From: a bacterium
GTDB taxonomy: Archaea > Nanoarchaeota > Nanoarchaeia > Woesearchaeales > UBA10216
Reading direction: 5' to 3'
Assembly (NCBI GenBank): GCA_024206195.1
Contig: JAAGZO010000437.1
Location: 124,001 to 188,000 of the forward strand
Length of the DNA: 64,000 bases
Below are positions 36,797 to 44,946 of this stretch, piece by piece; the stretch's first letter is position 1; every line of letters starts with the position of its first letter. Both the position numbers and the translations under genes were made by a program. Under the pieces are notes generated by a model, which was not told where the DNA came from, made no database searches, and saw nothing but the letters and a program-made list of their open reading frames with translations.

Positions 36797-37891
36797 CTAC
36801 TTCAGATTAATCTGAACAATATCTTTATCTTTCAATTCATGGTCTAATCTAAAGACCTGGCCAGGAAACTTTGCTGATTTGCCCCAGACCTTTGCAAACC
36901 TGAATTTAGATATGAACTCTCTGTGCAGCTTTTCGCAGACATCCTTCACAGTGCATCCTTTTCTCATGATCAATGGTTCTTCAAGGTCTGCTTTTTTGCC
37001 AACCTCTTTCAGATATATCCTTACAAACTGCAGCTTGTTGAAGATTTCATCCCTTAAACAATCGAGATTGATGTTTTTCTCGCCAGAAATAGGCATTCCT
37101 CCTCTTACAGTGTAGAGCGCTTCATCAAGCTCTTCTTTGGTAACAAGATCCATCTTGTTCAGCAAGGTTATTGCTGGAATGTATTCCTTGTTCTTTTCAA
37201 TGACATCAATCAATTGGTCAACAGAGATATCATCTCTGATCAATACATGAGCATTATTCTGTTTGAATTCTTTCATAACACCTGTTATTGTCTCATTGTT
37301 CAGCTTTGTCAGCTTCACAGTTGTTCCTATCTGCACTCCGCCTCTAACAGTAGGCTTTATCTTGACAATAGGCTTTTCCTGATTCATCCTTATGTTGCTG
37401 TCATAGAGTTCTTTCTCAAGCACTTTCAGCTGCTTTAGATCAAATACATCTACAATCATCAGTATCAAATCTGCGTTCCTTACAACAGCCAACACTTCTT
37501 TTCCTCTTCCTGTTCCTGCTGCTGCTCCGCTCACAATTCCAGGAACATCAAGTATCTGTATTTTTGCTGATTTATACTTTAGTAGTCCAGGAATACAAGT
37601 CAATGTTGTAAATGCGTATTTTGCTACTTTTGAATCTGCATTTGTAAGAGCATTAAGAAGTGTTGATTTTCCTACAGAAGGGAATCCAATGAGAACTACT
37701 GTTGCATCTCCTGTCTTTCTTACAGTATATCCGCTGGTTTTTCCTTTCCCGCGGGCTCTGCTAACTTCCTTTTGCCTGAGATTAGCTATCTTTGCCTTTG
37801 TCAGCCCTATGTGATGCTGTGTCCTCTTATTATAGGGCGTTTTCTTCAGCTCATCTTCAAGCTCCTTGATCTTTGCCTTATTATCAACCAT
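36797..37891 (-). CDS. DRG-family Obg-like GTPase
   Basis: 364 aa. A helical N-terminus (KTPYNKRTQHHIGLTKAKIA), G1 GFPSVGKS (69-76), G3 DVPG (115-118), G4 NKMD and a C-terminal TGS domain give the DRG (developmentally regulated GTP-binding) layout shared by archaea and eukaryotes. It associates with ribosomes in translation quality control in characterised members. Monocistronic. Confidence 0.95.
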   Translation of the reverse strand: MVDNKAKIKELEDELKKTPYNKRTQHHIGLTKAKIANLRQKEVSRARGKGKTSGYTVRKTGDATVVLIGFPSVGKSTLLNALTNADSKVAKYAFTTLTCIPGLLKYKSAKIQILDVPGIVSGAAAGTGRGKEVLAVVRNADLILMIVDVFDLKQLKVLEKELYDSNIRMNQEKPIVKIKPTVRGGVQIGTTVKLTKLNNETITGVMKEFKQNNAHVLIRDDISVDQLIDVIEKNKEYIPAITLLNKMDLVTKEELDEALYTVRGGMPISGEKNINLDCLRDEIFNKLQFVRIYLKEVGKKADLEEPLIMRKGCTVKDVCEKLHREFISKFRFAKVWGKSAKFPGQVFRLDHELKDKDIVQINLK

Positions 37892-37931
37892 ATTACCTAA
37901 GAAGTCGCATTATCTCTTATATAGTTTTCTC

Positions 37932-38315
37932 TTAACCTAAACCATCAAGTCCTTCATGAGGTGCATATTCATCTATGTATTCTGATATTCCTTTAACCTC
38001 TGCAGGATTATGCCAGTCTGCTTCTTCAGCTCTTTTTTGCAATTCAACTAAGAACTCTTTGTCTTTAGATGTAAGCTCATACCCTTCCTGATGAGAATAT
38101 TGTTTTGGAAAAGGATCTCCTAGCATTCTTTTGCAGTTAAACATAAATATGCGCTTTACTACATCCAGGTCAATTCTATAAGTGGAATCTTCTCCAGTAG
38201 GCGTGTCCAATGAATGATTGCGAAATTTTATTGTATCATGAAATACTTTTGCAACAGCCACATTACCTCTTAGATAATGTCTTACAGCTCCTAGCATAAC
38301 ATCGTCGATTGTCAT
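37932..38315 (-). CDS. hypothetical protein, 127 aa
   Basis: Soluble, helical, with no recognised motif (RIFMFNCKRMLGDPFP, FLVELQKRAEEADWH). It begins directly after the stop of the 163-aa gene, so the pair is co-transcribed. Function unknown. Confidence 0.6.
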   Translation of the reverse strand: MTIDDVMLGAVRHYLRGNVAVAKVFHDTIKFRNHSLDTPTGEDSTYRIDLDVVKRIFMFNCKRMLGDPFPKQYSHQEGYELTSKDKEFLVELQKRAEEADWHNPAEVKGISEYIDEYAPHEGLDGLG

Positions 38316-38807
38316 TTACATCTCCTGTAATTGTCGTTGATATTCTCCCTTTAACTCAACATCAAGTTTAGAAAAAACATGATTTATGATTCGAGGTAAT
38401 TGTCCAGGTCCCATTGATTCATCAAATCCGGATTCTGAAGCTATTGTCTCAAGTCTTGTCCTGTAATCAAGCAGGAATGTTCCATAATCTCCAAAAGGAA
38501 GTTCTCCATCCAATACAAGATAAGGATCTGGAAACTTATCTCCATCTATAGCAACAATCTTAAGCACTTTATGAATCTCTGAGGTGGATACTTCAGATAG
38601 CTTGTCTGGCTCGCCTTTTATGCGTTGGATTAATGTTGCTTTTCCGCTTAAGAATGGTTTTGGTACACCATCAAGAATACCGAAAGTAATGCCGAAAACT
38701 AGATTTTCAACTTTTCCAGTGTATTTCACCTTCTTATTTCCGAATGGATCTTCTGTTCGATTTAGATAAAAAGTTCCTTCTATTTCCCTTACAGTGCCTG
38801 CTTCCAT
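38316..38807 (-). CDS. hypothetical protein, 163 aa
   Basis: Soluble and beta-rich, no family recognised. A frame extends to 38855, but GATTTATAAAG (about 38829-38839) lies 27 bases before the ATG at 38807, giving a leaderless start (MEAGTVREIEG). Operon with the 127-aa protein. Confidence 0.6.
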   Translation of the reverse strand: MEAGTVREIEGTFYLNRTEDPFGNKKVKYTGKVENLVFGITFGILDGVPKPFLSGKATLIQRIKGEPDKLSEVSTSEIHKVLKIVAIDGDKFPDPYLVLDGELPFGDYGTFLLDYRTRLETIASESGFDESMGPGQLPRIINHVFSKLDVELKGEYQRQLQEM

Positions 38808-38962
38808 AATGACTAGGAACATTTTTCCCTTTATAAATCTTTCCTCGATAACCACTCGAGAGGGGTTACATAGAAACTTGCTTTAGTGCCCTGTTTCTTC
38901 CTATAAATCGCCTCAAAATGCGAAGCTTTATAAACAGTTCCTCATCTCTAGCGTATTAGAAT

Positions 38963-38995
38963 ATAAAAGGGGCTTCGAAAGAAGTGTTCTTTTAT
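38963..38995 (+). promoter_or_regulatory. structured 5' leader of CxxC zinc-protein gene, copy 1
   Basis: An outer stem ATAAAAG (38963-38969)/CTTTTAT (38989-38995) encloses an inner hairpin CTTC-GAAA-GAAG (38973-38984), a GNRA tetraloop. The TATA box CTTTATAAAC (38926-38935) puts transcription start near 38958, so this structure would sit at the very 5' end of the mRNA. It is preserved in copy 2 (39325-39357). Confidence 0.6.
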
Positions 38996-39016
38996 GATAA
39001 TTTGGAGGAGAAAACA

Positions 39017-39175
39017 ATGGGAGAATTTGGCGGTGGCGGAAGAGATTTCGGTCCACGTGAAATGCATAAAGCAACTTGCGCTGAATGCGGCCAGGAATGT
39101 GAAGTTCCTTTTAAGCCGAGCGGCGACAGGCCTGTTTACTGCAAAGATTGTTACAAGAAGAAGAAGGGTTTTTAG
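39017..39175 (+). CDS. CxxC-x17-CxxC zinc-ribbon protein, copy 1 (52 aa)
   Basis: The product has a Gly-rich start (MGEFGGGG), MHKATCAECGQECEVPFKP, and CKDC near the end: two CxxC motifs exactly 17 residues apart, as in the CxxC-x17-CxxC domain family found attached to cold-shock or helicase proteins in many small-genome microbes. Here it stands alone. GGAGGAG seven bases before the ATG is a strong ribosome-binding site. Tandem copy at 39446. Zinc-binding and probably nucleic-acid-associated (inference). Confidence 0.82.
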   Translation: MGEFGGGGRDFGPREMHKATCAECGQECEVPFKPSGDRPVYCKDCYKKKKGF

Positions 39176-39183
39176 TTCTTCGG

Positions 39184-39231
39184 ATGCAATAACTGCATTT
39201 AATTTTTTATTTTCTTTTTTTTTTATGATAT
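39184..39231 (+). terminator. hairpin and T-rich terminator after copy 1
   Basis: ATGCA (39184-39188) pairs with TGCAT (39194-39198), followed by T-rich DNA with runs of six to twelve T. The same arrangement follows copy 2. Confidence 0.6.
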
Positions 39232-39324
39232 AACTATATTCTCAGAGAAAACATTAAACCTCTGTTATTACCTCTAAAAAAGCTAATCTTTATAAACAGT
39301 TAACTACTTCTAGAGTATTAGAAT

Positions 39325-39424
39325 ATAAAAGGGCCTTCGAAAGAAGTGTTCTTTTATAATACACAGAAATTGCGTACTAACGTAATTTCTTGTTCCAAAA
39401 ATCCATCTATCAAGAGGGATTTTT
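39325..39424 (+). promoter_or_regulatory. structured 5' leader of copy 2 with a 67-nt insertion bearing two hairpins
   Basis: The leader structure of copy 1 is repeated (outer stem 39325-39331/39351-39357, CTTC-GAAA-GAAG at 39335-39346). Relative to copy 1, about 67 nt are inserted before the ribosome-binding site. They form a 10-bp stem (39365-39374/39381-39390, one G-U) and a perfect 8-bp stem AAAAATCC/GGATTTTT (39397-39404/39417-39424). The TATA box is CTTTATAAAC at 39288-39297. Confidence 0.6.
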
Positions 39425-39445
39425 GTTAATTTGGAGGAGAAAACA

Positions 39446-39604
39446 ATGGGAGAATTTGGCGGTGGCGGAAGAAATTTCGGTCCACGTGAAATGCATAAAG
39501 CAACTTGCGCTGAATGTGGCCAGGAATGTGAAGTTCCTTTTAAGCCATCTGGTGACAAGCCTGTTTACTGCAAGGAATGTTATAAAAAGAAGAAGGGTTT
39601 TTAG
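39446..39604 (+). CDS. CxxC-x17-CxxC zinc-ribbon protein, copy 2 (52 aa)
   Basis: Nearly identical to copy 1: the few residue changes (Asp10 to Asn; a basic change near the end; CKDC to CKEC) leave the zinc ligands intact. The duplication includes promoter, leader, gene and terminator, so both copies should be expressed, but the leaders differ. GGAGGAG precedes the ATG at the same distance. Confidence 0.82.
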   Translation: MGEFGGGGRNFGPREMHKATCAECGQECEVPFKPSGDKPVYCKECYKKKKGF

Positions 39605-39612
39605 TTCTTCGG

Positions 39613-39652
39613 ATGCAATAACTGCATTTAATTTTTTATTTTCTTTTTTTTC
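39613..39652 (+). terminator. hairpin and T-rich terminator after copy 2
   Basis: ATGCA (39613-39617)/TGCAT (39623-39627) followed by T-rich DNA, matching the terminator of copy 1. The convergent membrane gene ends a few bases beyond. Confidence 0.6.
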
Positions 39653-39658
39653 TATAAA

Positions 39659-39958
39659 TTAACCTTTAGATACCATTACAATATACAAACCTATCTCTCC
39701 AGTTAGTATAATAATGAAGGATATTATGTAGTATATTGTGAATATTCTGCTTGTTTTAAGAATTTGATAGACTATTGCTGCCAGTATCACAAATGGAAGC
39801 AATTGGAAGAGTACGAGGTCTAAAAAGGTCCATACATTTGAACCCATAGCCAGGTTAATCCAAATAACAAAGCTCTTGACAAACATAAGAACTCCCCAAG
39901 GCACTATAACGCCTGTTAATCCCTCGCGATTTTTCTGTTTGTCATCCTCTTTCTTCAT
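39659..39958 (-). CDS. three-helix membrane protein, 99 aa
   Basis: A charged N-terminus and three membrane helices (about 16-38, 44-66, 72-95). No family recognised. Monocistronic; ends against the terminator of the zinc-protein gene. Confidence 0.6.
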   Translation of the reverse strand: MKKEDDKQKNREGLTGVIVPWGVLMFVKSFVIWINLAMGSNVWTFLDLVLFQLLPFVILAAIVYQILKTSRIFTIYYIISFIIILTGEIGLYIVMVSKG

Positions 39959-40016
39959 ATTATCACTTCAATTTTAAGAATATTTAAACCTTTCTAACAA
40001 AAAAAGCATTAATCTT

Positions 40017-40409
40017 CTAAAACTCATACTCAAATTCTGTCCATTTCTCCCTTAAGAAGTCAACCATTGGTCTTTTTTCTGGGTCAGCTACTGTTAGAAT
40101 ATCAATCCCTATCTGTCCGTAATTATCCTGCGGTGTCCCAACATAGAAATCAACATTGCATTTATTTATCTCTTTCAGATCAAAATCAAGAAAATTCCAT
40201 GAACCTATAACCCCTTTTAAGGATTCCAGTGTGCATCCTGCAAACGGGTCTCTGTATTTCCTTTGTTCATCAGTTAGTCCTGTATACGTCGTAAAGAATT
40301 CTTCTAAACACGCTTTGGTTTTCTCAAGAAACTGTTCTTCTGTTTCCTCGTCTTCATAAGGAACAGGAACATAAAACCTGGACCACATATCAAGATCTTG
40401 TATTCTCAT
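40017..40409 (-). CDS. hypothetical protein, 130 aa
   Basis: Soluble, with no recognised motif (EEFFTTYTGLTDEQRKYRDP, then a beta-rich end). The frame extends to 40514 into the upstream gene, but a CTTTTTAAAAG box (about 40432-40442) favours a leaderless start at 40409 (MRIQDLDMW). Confidence 0.58.
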   Translation of the reverse strand: MRIQDLDMWSRFYVPVPYEDEETEEQFLEKTKACLEEFFTTYTGLTDEQRKYRDPFAGCTLESLKGVIGSWNFLDFDLKEINKCNVDFYVGTPQDNYGQIGIDILTVADPEKRPMVDFLREKWTEFEYEF

Positions 40410-40449
40410 TTTCAGAAAGGGTATCTGAGTTTCTTTTAAAAAGTTTATT

Positions 40450-41385
40450 CTAACAAACAACAACGCCTTCAACGTCATAGGTATACCATTCTCTGAAGGT
40501 GTGGACGAAGACATTGATCAATTCTTCAGAAACAGGTCCTTTCAGCTCTTGAATGGTTCTTCTTACAAGATCAACAAATTCCGGTCTGTTCACAAATTCA
40601 AAATTAATAGTAGGATGCATTTCCACAAGGCCTCGTGTCTCTAATTCGCGGACCTCGGCTTCAATAGCGTTGAAAACAGCTATGATCCATTGTTCAGTAA
40701 TCTTTTTGTCGTTTTCATCAGGAGCAATCTGATGGTCGCGCTGCACTATTCTTCCATTCATGCTTTGGAAAGCTGTTGGAAGGTCCTTCTTCATTTTCTT
40801 TAGAAGTCTTTTTTCTTTTGCATCCATGCTGTGGATTATGTGTTCTCCCTTAACAAGTGCAGGGAACATGTCCTGGAATGTTTCAAGCCCTCCTATCTGG
40901 GCCAGCACCTTTCTTTCAATAGCATATTCAGCTGAAAACTGGTCTACCAGTTTTATGTACGTTCTTATGCCTTTTGCATCTGATATTTTGTCCAGCAATT
41001 TTGCTTCTGTTTTAAGAGATGAATAAAGATTGAGTAAAAGCCCATAAAGATATTCATGCCGCGTATCATACTGTGCTAGGCATGCTTCTAATCGCTCTAT
41101 TCTTTTTACCTTATCAGACTTCTCAATTGATTCAAGATTTGGAAGAATATCCTTTTCCTCTTTTTTTGCTAGGCGTATATCAATCAGGTCTATGTACAAT
41201 AGTCGCTTGAGCTTTTTCAGGGTAGCTGTTGCATGGCCAAACGCATCTGGCAGCACTTTTATCAGCTCTTCTTTTTCAATAACTGTTTTTAGGTAGCCTT
41301 CCCAGCATTTAAGAATAATCAATTCATCTTGTTCTGCCTTCTTTGCTTTGGTTTCTGTTGAGCTAAATAGGCTGTTCAGTACCAT
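40450..41385 (-). CDS. uncharacterised helical protein, 311 aa
   Basis: Almost entirely alpha-helical and charged, with possible coiled coils (about 70-110 and 190-215). No signal peptide, no family recognised. It sits about 40 bases downstream of the Ski2-like helicase gene on the same strand, so co-expression is possible. Confidence 0.65.
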   Translation of the reverse strand: MVLNSLFSSTETKAKKAEQDELIILKCWEGYLKTVIEKEELIKVLPDAFGHATATLKKLKRLLYIDLIDIRLAKKEEKDILPNLESIEKSDKVKRIERLEACLAQYDTRHEYLYGLLLNLYSSLKTEAKLLDKISDAKGIRTYIKLVDQFSAEYAIERKVLAQIGGLETFQDMFPALVKGEHIIHSMDAKEKRLLKKMKKDLPTAFQSMNGRIVQRDHQIAPDENDKKITEQWIIAVFNAIEAEVRELETRGLVEMHPTINFEFVNRPEFVDLVRRTIQELKGPVSEELINVFVHTFREWYTYDVEGVVVC

Positions 41386-41425
41386 AAATCTGATTATAGA
41401 AGGTTTTATTTAATAAATTTTTCAT

Positions 41426-43345
41426 TCAGACCGCATCAATGTCTTTCATGCAGTTACTTATCAGGTCCTGGCAGCTTGTTAACCTATCCCTAAGTCTGCT
41501 GTCTGGGGTGGCTTTTCTTATCTGGCCAATCCTGTCCAGCATCTGCCTGAAGAACCGGATTAGGTCCCCTTCAAGAAGATTTGTGTTTTCCAGCAGGTCA
41601 AATATTGATTTTCCATCGTAGCATGGATATATCAGTGCAGTGAGATTGTCCATCTGGTGGAATCTCTTGTCTCTGTAGAGGTTTCTGTCTTTCTTTATCC
41701 TGCCTTTGAGCTGCCCAGTGATCTTTCTAGGGTATGTTTTGTAGAACTCTGTCCTTTCCCTTGGCTCGTAGCAGAGGCATGCAATTATCATGAGCATCTG
41801 GTACTCATCAAGCCTTGTGTAGAAGTCTGTTGCAAAGATTTCTCCTGTCAGTATCTCATCAGAATATATTCTGGATGAAAACTCGCCTTTGTCAGTGAGC
41901 TTGTCATTTTCTACATATTTCATCTTTTCAAGTCTGTGCTTTATCCTGTCAAAGGTATTGAATATGCCCAGCTTTTTCTGCTTGTCAAAAGCCTTTCCGT
42001 ATTTCTGGTATGTGAAGAAGCTCTTGCACAGTATGCTGTCAATCTCCTCTTTTTTGTGTTGTTTAATCAAGTTTAGTACAGTGTTTACAGAAAGCCTGAA
42101 CTGGGATTTGATTGGTTCTGTGTCTGCTGTTGTCATCTTTTTCAGCATAGCATAGTCAAAATCTCTCCGGTTTACCATTGCATAAGCAAATCCTTCTTTG
42201 TCAATACCTCTTCTTCCTGCTCTTCCTGCAATCTGGAAGTACTCTTTTGAGTTTAGGAATCTGAAATTTACTCCATCATACTTTCTCAGTGAGTAAAAGC
42301 AGACTGTTTTTGCAGGCATGTTTATTCCTACTGCAAAGGTCTCTGTTGTGTACAGTACTTGTATCAGTCCTTTTGAAAAGAGCTCTTCAACAATCTCTTT
42401 AATGATTGGTATCAGCCCTGCGTGGTGGAATCCTATTCCATAGGGCAAGGTTTGCCTCAATAGCTTTGTTGACTTTAAGCTGCGTATCTCAGGAGCAGCA
42501 TCTGATAGTTTTTTTCTTATATAAGAGGTTATTTCAACATTATGCTTGAACATGTTTGTTTTAGAAAGCTCTAAAGCATTATCCTGGCATCTCTGCCTTG
42601 AGAATGTGAAAAAGAAGCAAGGCAGCTTGTTTTTTATTTCCTTTATCAGCTCTACATGCGATGGCGGCTTTATTTTTGGCCTTCTTTGCTTTCCTCTTCT
42701 GGCATATCTGTATTCAGGCACATCTGCTATGTCATTCATCTCTCTTAGTGTTGTTATGCCTAGTTCAGAATCAAAAAACGCTCTGTGCAGCGGAACATTT
42801 CTTACATCATGCTTAATTACATCAACCTTGTGCTTTTTTATTGAGCTTATCCATTCTGCAAACTCATTTGCATTGGGTATTGTTGCTGATAAGCAGAGAA
42901 ACCTCACATGCGGCTTTGAGAATATGATTGATTCTTCCCATACATAGCCCCTTTCAATGTCATTTATGAAATGGATCTCATCAAAGATGACATACGAGAC
43001 AGATTCAGCAATAGGGTCGTTAACTAGAGCCATGTTCCTGTATATCTCTGTTGTCATGATTAGAATAGGTGCTCCTGGATTCTTCACAATATCTCCTGTT
43101 AATAAACCAACATTCTTTTCTCCGTAATCTTCGGAGAATTCCTTGTATTTTTGGTTGGATAAGGCTTTGATTGGCGCAGTGTATATTACTCTTATCCCTT
43201 TCTGGATATCCTGGTTTATTATGTAGTCAGCTATCAGCGTCTTCCCTGAGCCTGTAGGTGCAGAAACAACAACAGAATGGTTCTTTTGTATTGCTGTTAT
43301 TGAATCTTCCTGGAACTTGTCCAGTGTAAAGTTCTTGTACTCCAT
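41426..43345 (-). CDS. Ski2-like DExH superfamily 2 helicase
   Basis: 639 aa. Motif I SAPTGSGKT (28-36), motif II DEIH (122-125), motif III LSATIPNA, and motif VI QIAGRAGRRG are all intact; the motif V region is TFAVGINMPAKT. The layout, with DEIH and a helical C-terminus, fits the Ski2/Mtr4-like RNA/DNA helicases rather than DEAD-box proteins. Shorter than Ski2 itself. Likely role in RNA turnover or DNA repair. Confidence 0.9.
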   Translation of the reverse strand: MEYKNFTLDKFQEDSITAIQKNHSVVVSAPTGSGKTLIADYIINQDIQKGIRVIYTAPIKALSNQKYKEFSEDYGEKNVGLLTGDIVKNPGAPILIMTTEIYRNMALVNDPIAESVSYVIFDEIHFINDIERGYVWEESIIFSKPHVRFLCLSATIPNANEFAEWISSIKKHKVDVIKHDVRNVPLHRAFFDSELGITTLREMNDIADVPEYRYARRGKQRRPKIKPPSHVELIKEIKNKLPCFFFTFSRQRCQDNALELSKTNMFKHNVEITSYIRKKLSDAAPEIRSLKSTKLLRQTLPYGIGFHHAGLIPIIKEIVEELFSKGLIQVLYTTETFAVGINMPAKTVCFYSLRKYDGVNFRFLNSKEYFQIAGRAGRRGIDKEGFAYAMVNRRDFDYAMLKKMTTADTEPIKSQFRLSVNTVLNLIKQHKKEEIDSILCKSFFTYQKYGKAFDKQKKLGIFNTFDRIKHRLEKMKYVENDKLTDKGEFSSRIYSDEILTGEIFATDFYTRLDEYQMLMIIACLCYEPRERTEFYKTYPRKITGQLKGRIKKDRNLYRDKRFHQMDNLTALIYPCYDGKSIFDLLENTNLLEGDLIRFFRQMLDRIGQIRKATPDSRLRDRLTSCQDLISNCMKDIDAV

Positions 43346-43382
43346 AAGAATAAACTAGAATTCTGTTCTTTAATAAGTTTGC

Positions 43383-43565
43383 TCATTCTTTTGGATTGAT
43401 AAATTCTTTTAGTAGAATGAACAGGATTGCTACCACTGAAAAGCACAATGAAATTGTTACAGGTATCTCAAAGTAACGAAGCTTCCCTCCGCGAAAAATG
43501 AAGGATATGACTATGCAAAAAACAAGTATTCCCACAAAGATAAGCAGCCATTTTAAATCTTTCAT
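43383..43565 (-). CDS. two-helix membrane protein, 60 aa
   Basis: Two membrane helices (about 5-25 and 34-54) with a basic turn. Preceded by its own AT-rich promoter (AGGTTTAAATA). No family recognised. Confidence 0.55.
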   Translation of the reverse strand: MKDLKWLLIFVGILVFCIVISFIFRGGKLRYFEIPVTISLCFSVVAILFILLKEFINPKE

Positions 43566-43665
43566 GAGCTATTATTAGCAGAACAGGTATTTAAACCTTT
43601 TCAGAACTCTTTTCCAAAAACTTTATTAAAGATCATTCTTATACTGGTGCTGAGGTGATGATATC

Positions 43666-44262
43666 ATGAAAAAAATAATTGCATTTTTATCAATTTTACT
43701 TCTTGTTTTTACCTGGGGCTGCACTAACGAGCAGCCAATCGGTGGAGACACAGATGAGCAGGGCTGTCTGGTTGCAGCAGGATATTCTTATGATGAAGAT
43801 ATTAAAGCGTGCACCAGGAATTGGGAGTTAGATGAAAACCAGGCAAAAGCTGCTAAGATTGCTGTTGAGTATCTGGAGCCTATGAAAGGCGCAACAATAA
43901 ATAGTGTTGTTTCTGCAAGATGTCCTGGATGTTTCCTTGTAAAAGTAAAACTAGGTCTTAATGCTGGAGATAAAGAAGTTCAGGTAACTATCGTTGACTG
44001 GCAGGTATTAGAATCTGTAGACTGTAAGAATGGTGAGTGTGCTGAAGCGGATATTCCTGTAACAGAACCTGATGTTCCTGCAACATGCACAATGGACTGT
44101 AATAAGGTATGTGATCTTGAACTTGAGTGCTGCTATGAGGGATGCGTTTCAAGTGTTTGTAGTGAAGGAGGCAAGGATGTTGCTTACTATGAAGAACAAG
44201 GACTCCTTCAAGCGACTCAGGATATGATTGGCTGGTCTGCCTGCACTGAACCACTGCCTTAG
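43666..44262 (+). CDS. lipoprotein of a three-member local family (A)
   Basis: 198 aa. Lipoprotein signal with lipobox Cys19 (TWGC), a conserved N-terminal domain (DEQGCLVAAGYSYDEDIKAC), and a C-terminal Cys-rich module ending CCYEGC ... GGKDVAYYEEQG. The N-terminal half is nearly the same as the lipoprotein at 53649; the C-terminal module is shared with the Kunitz-type lipoprotein at 44309. GAGGTGAT lies just before the ATG. Surface protein of unknown function. Confidence 0.75.
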   Translation: MKKIIAFLSILLLVFTWGCTNEQPIGGDTDEQGCLVAAGYSYDEDIKACTRNWELDENQAKAAKIAVEYLEPMKGATINSVVSARCPGCFLVKVKLGLNAGDKEVQVTIVDWQVLESVDCKNGECAEADIPVTEPDVPATCTMDCNKVCDLELECCYEGCVSSVCSEGGKDVAYYEEQGLLQATQDMIGWSACTEPLP

Positions 44263-44308
44263 ACATGGTGAAGAAAGTTTTTTATAGTATCTTGCCAAAG
44301 GAGGTTGT

Positions 44309-44938
44309 ATGAAAAAAATAACTCTTTTAATATTTGTAGTTTCAATATTAATGATTTCTGGGTGCGGAAAAGATGAACTTTGTAAGCAGAAGGTAACTGG
44401 AGAAGGCGCCTGTGAGGCATTAGGCATTGGCTATGAGTATGATTCTTCATTGGATAAATGTGTTGAACAAACAGCTGGCGGATGCACTTTTGAAATCCCT
44501 TTTACTTCTTTAGCAGAATGTCAAAGAACCTGTGAAGGAAAAGAAGTCTTTTGCGGTAGACCCACAGCTGGTCCGGGTTATGATGTCTCTAATTGTGATA
44601 CTTCCTGCAGTGCAGATGCGGATTGCAAGTTCGGCTGTGGATGCGGTCCAATAAATAAGGACGAATCTTGCAAAGTGGGTGATTTAGAAAGGATTGCCTG
44701 TGAACAAACCAATGTAAAATGCAAGGATAATAAGTGTGTTGAGGATAATTATATTGTAGCATGCACAAAGGACTGCAGACAGATATGTGATGTTAAGCTT
44801 GAGTGCTGCTTTGATCAATGCGTTCCAGGCAGTTGCGAGGAAGGAGGCAAGGATGTTGCTTACTACGAAGAACAAGGATTCCTCATGGAGAATAATGCAA
44901 TATCTGACTGGCCTGCATGCATTGAAATGTTACAGTAG
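44309..44938 (+). CDS. lipoprotein with Kunitz-type inhibitor cysteine pattern
   Basis: 209 aa. Signal peptide with lipobox Cys19. Cys25, 35, 51, 59, 71 and 75 give C-x9-C-x15-C-x7-C-x11-C-x3-C, against C-x8-C-x15-C-x7-C-x12-C-x3-C in BPTI. The two Tyr at BPTI 21 and 23, Gly37, Phe45 and RTC near the end are also matched (GYEYDSS, GGC, PFTSLAECQRTC). The P1 position would be Glu36 rather than Lys. More Cys-rich segments follow, and a C-terminal module shared with lipoprotein A. TATA and GGAGGT precede the ATG. A predicted surface protease inhibitor (inference). Confidence 0.72.
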   Translation: MKKITLLIFVVSILMISGCGKDELCKQKVTGEGACEALGIGYEYDSSLDKCVEQTAGGCTFEIPFTSLAECQRTCEGKEVFCGRPTAGPGYDVSNCDTSCSADADCKFGCGCGPINKDESCKVGDLERIACEQTNVKCKDNKCVEDNYIVACTKDCRQICDVKLECCFDQCVPGSCEEGGKDVAYYEEQGFLMENNAISDWPACIEMLQ

Positions 44939-44946
44939 CACCTAAA

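Noticed and set aside
38994..39233. Alternative-frame protein over the zinc-ribbon gene
   Set aside because: The same out-of-frame reading appears in both tandem copies only because the DNA is duplicated; the in-frame zinc protein has the ribosome-binding site and conserved ligands.
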